38,316 nt of DNA, taken from Aureococcus anophagefferens (lineage: Eukaryota > Sar > Pelagophyceae > Pelagomonadales > Pelagomonadaceae). Position numbers and translations under genes: made by a program. The stretch lies in contig NW_008705564.1 of the NCBI RefSeq assembly GCF_000186865.1, forward strand, positions 1,386,769 through 1,425,084, written 5' to 3'. Under the pieces are notes generated by a model, which saw only the letters and a list, made by a program, of their open reading frames with translations, was not told the origin of the DNA and did not search any database. Positions 9,168 to 18,462 of this stretch are shown here, piece by piece (within the stretch, counting starts at the first letter, position 1; every line of letters begins with the position of its first letter).

Positions 9168-12100
9168 CTAGGGCACCTCGACGGGGAGGCGGGACGCCTG
9201 CTGCCGGGCCTTCGCGACGGCGCGCTCGTCCTGTTCGCCCTCGTTGCTGTAGCAGACGACGACGTGGTCGTCGCGGTCCGCGCCGTTCGAGTAGCAGACG
9301 ACGTCGTTGACCCACGAGTCGCCGACCATGACGCCGAAGATGCGGCTCCGCTGGTCCCGCTCCGGCGGGGGCTCGTCGACGGGCCCCGGCCCGGACGCGC
9401 GCCGCGGCGGCGGCGGCGGGTCGCGCGCGAGCGGCGCGGCCTCGTCGGTCGGGTCCTCCTCGTCCGAGTGCGACCGGCCGCGGCCGAGGAGCCGCCGGCC
9501 AAGGGCCGCGCCGCCGGCCTCCAGCTTCCGCGCCGAGGAGGACGCCGTGGCGAAGCCCGCGCGCATGCGCGCGAGCGCGTCGTCGCCCTCGGAGTAGTCC
9601 GCGGATCCGCCCGTGACCGAATTCCGCGCGCGGAAGGTCCGGCGGGTGACGTGCTTCCCCGACGTCGCCTCGAGGTGCGCCAGGATCGCGCCCGCGGCGC
9701 CGAGCTTGCGCCGGCGCCAGGCGCGCTGGATCGCGATCGTCGCGCGGTGCTTGAGCAGGTTCCGCCGCGACCGCCGGAGCTTCTGCGTCGAATTGATGAG
9801 CCGCAGCAAGAAATCCCCGAACTGCTCGACGTCGTTCGCGCGCGCGTGCAACGCGAAGTAGAGCACGGAGGACTGGTCGATGTCGCGGACGCAGTGCACG
9901 ACCGCCTGCGCGCGAATCGACCGCCGGTTCGGGACGTCCCGACCACACTTTGAAATGCTCTCGCTCGGTCACATCGAAGTCGAGTTGAAGATTTGATTCG
10001 CGCGCGGACAACCGCGGGCTTGCAGCCGACCTTGGACCGCTCGCGGTCCTCGCGCTCGAGCAGGCTCAGCACGTTCGCCAGCTGCCGCCGCTCCTCCGCG
10101 GGCGCCTCCACCACGATGTCCGGCAGCCCCGGCATGAACCGGATCAGGCGCCGGTAGAACGTCGCCGTGTGGCTCTTGTTGAAGTTGCTCACGAGCGACG
10201 AGTCGCTCACGTAGTCCGCGAGCACGCGCTCGAGCTCGAGGACCAGCGGCAGCGCGTTGTCCGTGTCGAAGGTCTCGTCGTGGACGAGGCGCAGGAGCGT
10301 CGCGCCGTCGAAGGTGTCGAAGATCTCCAGGTCGGGCATGGGCTTGCCCGTCTTCTCGACGCTGAGCCGGTCGAAGAAGTCGCGCGCGTGCGACGTCTTG
10401 TGCACCTCGTCGAAGTCCTGGAACGTCGCGCGCAGCGCGTAGCACAGGTAGAGGATCTGGGCGATGAAGAAGCAGACCTCGAAGGGCGCCGTCGGCGTGT
10501 CGCCGCCGTTCGTGAAGACGATGCCCATGACGAGCACGAGAATCGTCAGGCAGTTGCCGCCGATCTCGCACGTGTTCGCCTCGTCGGACAGGTTCGGCCG
10601 CACCCACGCCTCCGCGACCGTCGGCCCCAGGAGCACGAAGATCGACGCCAGGCCCTGGGCCATGGGGAACTCCCAGAGCAGCACCTGGATCGCCACGAGC
10701 ACGGCCTGCTTCGCGAGGCGGACCAGATTCCAGTAGAGCGCCTGCGCGGGACTCGACCGGTGAGCCGGGACGTCGGGGCCACACTCTCTCGCTCGGTCAC
10801 TTCGATGTGGCTGATTTCTGGACGAGTCGCGTGCTCTCGTCGAGTCCTCGACGGAGAGCACGAGAGCCCGCGTCGAAACCGTCGCACATATTGAAGTAAA
10901 TCCGCGCGGTCGCGCGCGTGGCTCCGGAACGGCGTGTACATGAAGCCGAAGCGGCGGAGCGTCTGGGGGTCGTGGAGCCGGTTCTCGTTCTTGCGCTCGT
11001 TGAGGTGGTAGCAGATCGCCGCCGTGAGCAGCACGACGACGGAGCCCGCGTAGACGACGCCGACGACGCGCCTGTGCCGAATTCAAATCTTCAACCCGAC
11101 TTCAATGTGAGCGTACGCGACAGTTTCGACGCGAGGCTTTCTGCCGTGCTTCGAGAACTCGACGAGAGCGATCGATCCGTCCAAAAATCAGCCGAATCGA
11201 CGTCGATTTGATTGAGATAGAGAGTTCTGAAGTTTGGTGGGGACCCCCCAAACCAGTGGGTGGAATCCACACTGCGACGCGCATGTACCAGATCGCGTCC
11301 GTGCCGCACGCTTTCGTCGGGTCGTGCGCGCGGACGCGCCCGACGCCCGCGATGCTCCGGCAGGCGAAGGGGCGGAGGCAGTAGGTGATGAGCGACGCCT
11401 GGGAGCCGACCAAGAAGCTCAGGCCGCTGCACAGGAGGTCGTCCTTCGCGTTCTCGTCCCGTTTCGTGGTCAGCAGGAACCGCACGGCCTTGACGACCCA
11501 GAAGAAGAGGGGCAGCGTGAGCATCAAAGCGAAGGTGTGCGTCGACGACCACGTCGGGAACCAGCACGTCGGCGAGTAGATGTCGACGTCGAAGAGCGCG
11601 ATCGTAAAGACGAAGAAGACCGTGTTCAGCGACCGCGGCCAGTGGAACCAGAGGCCGCCGACGATGCCCAGGTCCTGGTAGGTGCCCAGCACGACGTCCA
11701 GCATGGGGTACTGGGGCCGGATGACGTCGTTGATGACGACGAAGGACCCCAGCAGCCCGATCCAGCACAAAACGGTAAACAGCGCGGCGTTCATGTCCGG
11801 GCAGCTCGTCGCCTGCGTGTCGATGAAGAAGAAGCCGTGCTTGTTGCCCTCGCAGAGGGGCTGCTTCGGCGAGTAGCCCGTCGCGCACCAGTCGTGGTCC
11901 GTGAGGCTCACGTTGCCGTTGTCCGCGTCGACGCAGTTGTTCGGCCCGTAGTCTCCGGACGCGCACGTCGCGGGCCCTTTGCCGCCGGGGCAGAGGTAGG
12001 CGTGCTTGCAGCGGTAGGCCTCGACCGTCGACCGGTACTCGACGCCGCTCAGCCAGAAGTTGCGCTTCGGGTAGGGCCCCGTGAGGCCGCCGTCGCACCT

Positions 12101-15100
12101 GGGCAGGAAAAGGGTGCGAAATTCCCAACTTTGGAGGCTCCTCTCTCGGTCGTTTTCAACTCGTTTCGGCTAATTTTTGGACGAGCGATCACCTCTCGGA
12201 GCGCTCTCGACGCGTGGATGCTTTTTCCGGAACGGCGCGCGCGGAACGCTCATGTTGAGGCGAACTTGAAGCACTCTTTTCCTGCCCTGCGTCGCACGAC
12301 GCGTCGTCGGGGCAGCTCCGGCACCGCGTCAGCGGGTAGCCGTCCGCGTAGGTGCCCGCGAGGCACGCGCAGTCGTTCCGGGACGTCGACCCGAGCGCGT
12401 ATCCCAGGATGAAGGCGTCGGCGCCGCAGCTCTCGCACGTCGACGAGCCCGGCGCCGCCGCGAACGACGTCGAGTCGCACCGCTGGCACGAGTTCGCGCC
12501 GCCCTCGTTGACCGCGAGCTGCTGGTAGGTGCCCGCGGGGCACGCCGTGCAGACGCCGCGCGCGAGGTAGAGGCCCGCGCCGCAGGACGCGGAGTCGTCG
12601 CCCGACGTGTCCGGGGGCGGCGTCGACGTGCCGTCGTAGAAGACGACCTCTTCCTCCATGGACCAGCTCCCCTTGAGCCAGGCCCGGCCCCGCTGGGGCC
12701 CGGCCTCCCAGGTGCCCACGCCGACGACGCTCAGGGCGCTGCCGTTCCCCACGTAGTTGGACGCGACGAACGTCACCGTCGACGCGTCGCGCGACCCCGT
12801 GTCGCTCGCGAGCTCCACGGCGCCCGTCGCCCCGGCGAAGCGCGACGCCCAGAGGGCGTCGCGCAGGGCGCTCCCCGCGACGCCCGGGCCGACGGCGCAG
12901 GCGGCGAGGCCGACGGCCGCGACCGCGTCGTACGCGAAGCGACTCCGCGCCGCGGCGTCGGGCTCCGCGTCGAAGAAGCCGGCCGGCAGGACCGCGCGCG
13001 GGCCCGCCATCTTGCTGCGCCGGTTGAACGCCTCGACGCTTTGTGTTGCGTAGGCAACATCAAAAGCCGCGTTCGTGGCGTCGTCGCGCGAGCGGTCGAC
13101 CGCGTAGACCTGTGTGGAATTCAACCACTGGTTTGGGGGGTCCGCACCAAACTTGAGAATTCTCTATCTCGGTCAAATCGACGTCGATTCGGCTGATTTT
13201 TGGACGAATCGATTGCTCTCGCGGGGTTCTCGAAGCACGGCAGAAAGCCTCGCGTCGAAACCGTCGAATACGCTCACATTGAAGTCGGGTTGAAGGTTTG
13301 GAATCCACACAGGCGGAGACCTGCGTCGAGCCCCGGAGCACGTCCGCGTAGCCGGCGGCCGCGGCCGCTTCGACGTCCGCCGCCGACGGCGAGTCGCCGA
13401 AGACCCAGTGGAGGTCGCCGCCCGTGACGTTGCGGTCCGCCGCCGCGGCGACGAGCAGGCCGAGGTCCGACGGGTCCAAAATCGCGTAGACGACGTCGTA
13501 CGTCGCCGCGAGCACGGAATCGAGCGCGGACCCCAGGCTGCCGGCATCGCCCGCGTCGTAGCCCGACGACGCGACGCTCACGCCCCGGAAGCCCGCGGCC
13601 GTGCGGAAGGCCTCCATGGCCGTGAGGCCGTAGGTGTTCGTCTTCTCGTAGAGGATCGCCGCGTGGGACCAGCCGTGCGTCGCGTACCAGTCGGCGACGG
13701 CGTCCGCGGACGCCTCCACGGACGGGTTCGCGCGCGCGAAGTAGGCGTACTCGTCGAGGAGCGCCGACCCGGCGGCGTAGGAGATCAGCGGCACGTCGTC
13801 GATCTCCGCGAGCGTCGCCAGGGGCTCCGCGACCGCGGACGCCGCGGGGCCCACGACGACGTCGAGGAACTCGTTCGCGTCGTAGTAGGCCGGGATGCCC
13901 TCGGAGGCGACCGTGCGCGTCTCGTGGAACGTCAGCTGGAGTTTGGCGTCGCAGTCGCCGACGCCCCAGTCGATTATTGTGGTGTTCCTCGCGTTGAAGT
14001 GGTCCGCGGCCATCGCCGCGATCGCCGCGGCCTCGAGGAGCCCCCCGCCCACACTCAAAGACGCGTTGTCCGGGTCCGCGAAGCCGCCGAAGAAGCCGAC
14101 GTGGACGAGCGACGTTGGGCCGTCGGGGTCCAGCCCCAGGTCGTCGCAGTCGCCCGCGTCGGAGCACGCCGCGCACCGCTGCTCGCCGTCCTTCGCGTAC
14201 TTGTAGTAGCCCTCGGCGCAGGTGTCGCAGAGCGTCGAGCCCGCGTCGGACGTCATGTGGTCCTCGGGGTCGCACTGGGCGCACGCGAGGCCCTCGAGGC
14301 CGTAGCCCGCGGGGCACTCCGTGGGGTGCAGCGCGGTGAAGTTCCACCGCAACCCGAACGCGTCCGCGAGGACGGACCGCAGGATCCAGTACTGGGCGCC
14401 GTCGACGGTCAGCAGGTCCAACTCGCTATCACCGCCGTGGGCGTAGGCCGCGCGGATGAGAGGCGCGCTGCAGTCCGCCGCGGGCACCTGCGCGAGGTCC
14501 CCCGACGCGTCGTACGCGAGCGCGACGTTCGGCAGACTCGCCGCTATCAGGTCGCCGTCGGGCTCGACGATGAAGGCGATGGACCCGTCCTCCGAGTAGT
14601 TGTAGGCCGCCGCGACGAGGCCCTCGATCGCCGAGAGCTTGTAGTCCACGGCCGCGACGCCCGCGAAGCTTCCGTCCGCGTCGTAGAGGCGGTCCACGGC
14701 CGAGATGCCCGGCGCGGCGTCGTCCGCGAAGATGTAGACGTCGCTCCAGGACGCACTCGCCGCCGTCTCCAGCGCGCCGGCGTACCAGGGCCGCGCGCGC
14801 GGGTCGTAGGACGCGACGTCGTAGTAGTCGTCGGCGAAGCAGAACTCGCCGACCGCGTACACTTCCGCGTCGCCGTCGCAGGGGGGCTGGCCCGACGTCT
14901 GGTCGACGTCGAAGTACTTGCGGCAGGCCCCGGAGAAGTCGCAGGCGGGCCCGTCGAGCATCGTGTAGTAGAAGTCGCCGCCGCGATTGGTCTGGCCCTC
15001 GCCGTAGTAGCCGACGAACGTCCCGTTCTCGTCGCCGACGTAGATCATGTAGACCGCGGCCTGGGCCCGCATGGACCGGATGAGGAGCCAGAGGGTGCTC

Positions 15101-15312
15101 CGCAGGTCGTCGTCGGAGGCGAGGTCGCCGACGACGCTGGACCCGACGAGCCCCGTCGCGAAGACCTGGGCCGTGACGGCCAGGGGCGGCCAGGGCACCG
15201 TCAGGAGCGCGTCGATGTCGCTCTCGAGCGTCGCGAGGCGGATCTGGAGCAGGCCGTCGTCGCCGCTGGCGGCCGCCAGAAATCCCGCCAGCAGGAGGGC
15301 CCGGCGGGCCAT
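9168..15312 (-). CDS. receptor-like protein: Cache + type I periplasmic-binding + Cys-rich + multi-pass membrane (six exons)
   Basis: Exons (coding order) 15312-13321, 13109-12298, 12098-11283, 11071-10918, 10741-10016, 9905-9168; together exactly 1746 codons (1745 residues). Signal peptide MARRALLLAGFLAAASG; dCache-type sensor about 20-330 with a RPWYAGAL...W.DVY signature; Cys-rich GCC2/GCC3-like stretch about 328-390; ANF-receptor/type I periplasmic-binding region about 395-810; a second Cys-rich block about 835-990; six to seven hydrophobic segments about 1015-1360 (such as FTVLCWIGLLGSFVVIN and VVVLLTAAICYHL); a C-terminal region with an IQ-like basic helix (ATIAIQRAWRRRK). Likely a plasma-membrane sensor with a large extracellular part; the ligand is unknown. 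Each splice restores frame and a sensible sequence; the third (YMRVVGVVYAGSVVVLL) completes a membrane helix. Confidence 0.85.
9906..10015 (-). mobile_element. internally deleted introner in receptor gene (subfamily A)
   Basis: A 110-nt intron, phase 0. TSD GCGGTTGT (10015 down to 10008) and GCGGTCGT (9905 down to 9898), 7 of 8 matching. Ends CCGCGCGCGAATC and its near reverse complement at the acceptor. On the + strand it follows the intron at 10742-10917 through CTCTCGCTCGGTCAC, then jumps to the opposite end, so the central core is missing. The TSD-edge donor is GC; a GT three bases inside would add one Ala codon and also keep frame. Confidence 0.85.
10742..10917 (-). mobile_element. introner in receptor gene (subfamily A, GC-AG)
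   Basis: A 176-nt intron, phase 0, joining FRSH to ALYWNLVR. TSD GCGCGCGA (10917 to 10910) and GCGCTCTA (10741 to 10734), 6 of 8. Ends CCGCGCGG and the reverse complement of CTGCGCGGG. No GT lies near the donor, so GC-AG is the only simple reading. The element core runs antisense to the gene. Confidence 0.85.
11072..11282 (-). mobile_element. introner in receptor gene (subfamily A, GC-AG)
   Basis: A 211-nt intron, phase 2 (AT|G). Perfect 8-bp TSD GCGCGTCG at 11282-11275 and 11071-11064. Ends CAGTGTGGATTCC and GAATTCGGCACAG. Using the GT four bases inside would shift the frame, so GC is the donor. The core lies in the same orientation as the gene. Confidence 0.9.
12099..12297 (-). mobile_element. 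introner in receptor gene (subfamily B, GT-AG)
   Basis: A 199-nt intron, phase 2. Perfect 8-bp TSD GTGCGACG at 12297-12290 and 12098-12091. Ends GGGCAGGAAAAGAGTG and the near reverse complement ACCCTTTTCCTGCCCAG. Core related to subfamily A (CTAATTTTTGGACGAG). Confidence 0.92.
13110..13320 (-). mobile_element. introner in receptor gene (subfamily A, GT-AG)
   Basis: A 211-nt intron, phase 0, joining RGSTQ to VYAVDR. TSD GTCTCCGC (13320-13313) and GTCTACGC (13109-13102), 7 of 8. TIRs CTGTGTGGATTCC and GGAATTCCACACAG. The core runs antisense to the gene, unlike the copy at 11072-11282. Confidence 0.92.
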
Positions 15313-15349
15313 GCTCCCCGACGAGGAAGGACGCGGACCACTCGCAATA

Positions 15350-16285
15350 ATGGCTGCCCCAAAACTCCCGGTGCACGTTCGGAGACGCGCCGACCTCAAC
15401 GTGTCGACGACCCGCGATCAAAAGGCGCGGTTGGAGGCTGCCCGGAAGCCAATTGCCATGGAGCCGAGCCGCGGCGCCGCGCCGGTCTACGACGACGAGG
15501 CCCTCCAGGGCGTCGGCACCTTCCTCACGGAGCACCACCAGTACATGGCCGTGCAGACCATGGAAAAAATCGCCGGCATGCAGAAGCAGCTCGTCGAGTC
15601 CTTCGAGGCGCAGGGGCGCGCCCGCGACGAGGCCCACGCGCGCGAGGTCGCGGACCTGCGCGAGGCCAACGAGAGCCTCAAGCACCAGCTCGACCTCCTG
15701 CGCCACTCCATGGGCGGCCTCGTCCGCGACTCCGAGTCCGCGTCGTGGACGGCGGCGCAGCGGCACCTCGCGGGCAAGAAGGCGCTCAACAAGCAGAACA
15801 TCTTCCTGAGCTGGGTGCGCGTGGCCGCGACGGACAAGGCGGACCGCCTCCTCACGCACCTCGCCGTCGCGCTCTGCAAGCGCAACGTCAAGGCCAAGTG
15901 CCTCGGCGCGTGGCACCGCTACGTCCACGGCTCCCACAGCGCGCGCGCCCAGGCGCGGGCGGAGCAGAAGCTCAAGAACGTCACCTCCGAGATCGTCGGC
16001 CGCTACGAGTCCGAGCTCGACAAGCTGCGGGCCCGCGTGACGCTCCTCCAGGACGAGGTCGTCGACGGCCGCCGCCGCCGGAAGATTCTGGAGGACGAGC
16101 TCCGGCGCACGCTCCTCAAGGGCATGGTCACCATGAACATGGAGGCCCTGTCGATCTTCTCCTCCGCCGCAGCGACGGACGAGACCATCGCCCGCGACGT
16201 CGGCGTGAACCTGCTCTACGACGCGGAGCCGCCGCTGCCGCGCGCCGCGCCGCCCGCGCCCGCGCCCGTCGAGGCGCGGCTCTAG
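15350..16285 (+). CDS. POC5: POC5-like centriolar protein
   Basis: 311 residues. Mostly charged coiled coil (about 60-125 and 200-250) with two Trp-containing Sfi1/centrin-binding-like helices (FLSWVRVA about 151 and CLGAWHRYV about 185), and a C-terminal LRRTLLKGMVTMNMEALSIF segment that closely resembles the conserved POC5 motif (...MRGVCALN.EAM..F). POC5 binds centrin and builds the inner scaffold of centrioles and basal bodies, consistent with a flagellated or formerly flagellated protist. Start chosen at ATG 15350 (context AATAATGGC); longer in-frame versions would run into the divergent receptor gene, whose ATG is only 37 bp away. The stop is 22 bp from the convergent sulfatase stop. 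Confidence 0.75.
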   Translation: MAAPKLPVHVRRRADLNVSTTRDQKARLEAARKPIAMEPSRGAAPVYDDEALQGVGTFLTEHHQYMAVQTMEKIAGMQKQLVESFEAQGRARDEAHAREVADLREANESLKHQLDLLRHSMGGLVRDSESASWTAAQRHLAGKKALNKQNIFLSWVRVAATDKADRLLTHLAVALCKRNVKAKCLGAWHRYVHGSHSARAQARAEQKLKNVTSEIVGRYESELDKLRARVTLLQDEVVDGRRRRKILEDELRRTLLKGMVTMNMEALSIFSSAAATDETIARDVGVNLLYDAEPPLPRAAPPAPAPVEARL

Positions 16286-16307
16286 GAGGCCCCACTCCTC
16301 AACATAA

Positions 16308-18341
16308 TTACCCCGGCGGTGCCTCGCAGCGCGGGTCGTCGTCGGGGAAGGTCCGGGCGAACTCGAAGGGCGCGCGCGTCGCGAGCGCGGCGAGGCCGCC
16401 GCCAGGGAACGGGCAGCGGCAGTCGACGCGCTTCCGGTCGCAGCACGTCGCCACGAGCGGCGGCCCCCGGTCGTCCTCGGGGAAGTGGCGCCAGGTCCAG
16501 GACGTGGCGTGGTCCTGCTCGGACCTGGGCCAGTCCTGGGACGCGAAGAACGCCTCGGTCGCGGCGTACGCCCTCGCCCGGATCTCCGCGGCGTCGTCGT
16601 CGGGCGGCGCCGCGGGCCGGGCCTCGTCGGGCCGGTCCGCGAGGTCGTAGATGGACCCCGGGGCGATTTTGGCGTCGTTCTCGAACCAGACCTTGTAGCG
16701 GCCCACGCGCGCGGCGTGGAACTGCGCGCCGCAGCAGTGCCAGACGAGGAGCGTCCGATCGCCCGGCGCCGTATCGTTCCCGCCGAAGAGCCAGGGCCCT
16801 AAATCCTCGCCGTCGAGGGGCACGCCGGGCAGCGCGCGGGGCGCGACGAGGCCCAGGAACGTCGGCACGACGTCGAGCTGCGACAACAAGCGGTCGGAGA
16901 CGCCCGGTCGAATGACCCCGGGCCACCGCAACAAACCCATGACGCGGTGGCCGCCCTCGCGGGGGCTGAACTTGCCGCCGGAGAAGGGCCCGTTGCTCCG
17001 CGTGTGAAAATTCGTCGCGAGCTGCTCGAACTGGCCGTTGTCGCTCGTGACGACGACGAGCGTGTCGTTCCTCACGCGTTCGAAGGCGTCGAGCACGCCG
17101 CCGAGCGTCGCGTCGACCTCGGCCATGGTGTCCAAATAGGCCGCGAAGGGCGTGTCGCGCGTCATGTTGCGCGGCGTCCGCTGCCACTCGGGCGCGGGCA
17201 CCCAGGGCCCGTGGGGCGCGTGCGGCGCGACGTAGACGAAGAACGGCCGGTACGCGGCGCCGGGCTCGTCCGGCGCGTGGCTCACCCGGCTCGTCACGCG
17301 GCCGACGAAGCCGCGCACGAAGGCGACGAACTTGGCGCCGAGGCGCCAGGGCGCCGCGGGCTGCTCGACGACGAGCGCCTCGCAGGAGTTTTGCCCGGAG
17401 CACGACGCGTTCGTCCACGTCAGCGGGATCGACAGGGCGTGGCCCGGCAGGTTCTCGGCGTTTGCGGCGTCGCGCCAGTGCTGGAGCGGGTCCCCGCGGA
17501 AGGCGAGGCGCCTGCCTTTTTTTCCGCAGGGCTCCGCGGGGCACCGCGGGTCGTACTTGACGTTCAACTTCCGAAAGTCGAGGCCCTGCGAGGGCTGGCC
17601 GCCGCGCCGGCAGAAGGCGAAGAGCCAGTCGGCGTAGGACCGCCGGAGCTTCGCCGTCGGCGCGCGCATGGCCGCGTGGACGAAGACGTCGCGGCCGTAA
17701 CTGCAGGGCCACGGCTCGAAGCAGCCCATGTCGTGGCTCCAGGGCATGGTGAGCGCCTCGTCGAAGCCGTGGCGGCTCGGGTGGTGCGCGTCGCCGTTGC
17801 CCAGATGCCACTTGCCCGCCATAGCGCTCACGTAGCCCGCGCCGTCGCGCAGCATCTCGGGCAGCGTCCGCTCCGAAAAGGGCAGGCCGCGCGCGTCGCC
17901 GTGACCCAGGACCGCGATGAGGCCGAAGCGCATCGCGAAGCGCCCCGTCAAGAGCGACGCGCGGCTCGGCGTGCAGACCGACGCCGCCGCGTGGAAGTCC
18001 GTGAGCCGCAGGCTCTCGGCGGCGAGCGCCGCGAGGTGCGGCGCGTCGCTCGCCGATAACGCCGAGCCCTCGTTGTCGGGCAGGTCGCCGTAGCCCGCGT
18101 CGTCGAGGTTGAAGATGAGCAGGTTCGGCTTGCCGAGGCCGTAGTTTTCGCCGGTGTGTTTAGTTGGTGCCGTCGCGTTGGAGCGCGGCGTGTTGAGCGT
18201 GGTCGCCTGCGGGATGCGAGCGGGATGCGGATGGTGCCTTTTCGTCTGGTGGATGGTGCCATGGCGGACGGTGCCATGGCCGGCTGGCGCCTTGGCAGCG
18301 ACGCGGGCGCCGGCGGCGACGACGAGCCAGAGGATCATCAT
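16308..18341 (-). CDS. sulfatase (arylsulfatase family), secreted
   Basis: 677 residues from ATG 18341, giving the signal peptide MMILWLVVAAGARVAA; a further in-frame start at 18449 lacks this N-terminus. Hydrolyses sulfate esters. Seen: NLLIFNLDDAGYGDL (metal-binding Asp pair), CTPSRASLLTGR with Cys123 as the formylglycine precursor, AGKWHLGNGDAHHP (active-site Lys/His), and VVVTSDNGQF (second metal-binding Asp-Asn). Layout and length fit the arylsulfatase A/B-GALNS type. Likely substrates are sulfated polysaccharides or glycolipids, but specificity cannot be read from sequence. The His/Lys-rich stretch at about residues 25-60 is unusual for the family. Confidence 0.92.
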   Translation of the reverse strand: MMILWLVVAAGARVAAKAPAGHGTVRHGTIHQTKRHHPHPARIPQATTLNTPRSNATAPTKHTGENYGLGKPNLLIFNLDDAGYGDLPDNEGSALSASDAPHLAALAAESLRLTDFHAAASVCTPSRASLLTGRFAMRFGLIAVLGHGDARGLPFSERTLPEMLRDGAGYVSAMAGKWHLGNGDAHHPSRHGFDEALTMPWSHDMGCFEPWPCSYGRDVFVHAAMRAPTAKLRRSYADWLFAFCRRGGQPSQGLDFRKLNVKYDPRCPAEPCGKKGRRLAFRGDPLQHWRDAANAENLPGHALSIPLTWTNASCSGQNSCEALVVEQPAAPWRLGAKFVAFVRGFVGRVTSRVSHAPDEPGAAYRPFFVYVAPHAPHGPWVPAPEWQRTPRNMTRDTPFAAYLDTMAEVDATLGGVLDAFERVRNDTLVVVTSDNGQFEQLATNFHTRSNGPFSGGKFSPREGGHRVMGLLRWPGVIRPGVSDRLLSQLDVVPTFLGLVAPRALPGVPLDGEDLGPWLFGGNDTAPGDRTLLVWHCCGAQFHAARVGRYKVWFENDAKIAPGSIYDLADRPDEARPAAPPDDDAAEIRARAYAATEAFFASQDWPRSEQDHATSWTWRHFPEDDRGPPLVATCCDRKRVDCRCPFPGGGLAALATRAPFEFARTFPDDDPRCEAPPG

Positions 18342-18462
18342 CGGCGCTTCAGCGCCTGCACTGCTTACCGGAGCAGCCCTTAAAAGCGAGAGCCATCGTG
18401 CTTGTTTGACGGCAAGCGCTGGGCAACATCGGCCACACGGAACCTCCACTTGGAATTGCGAG

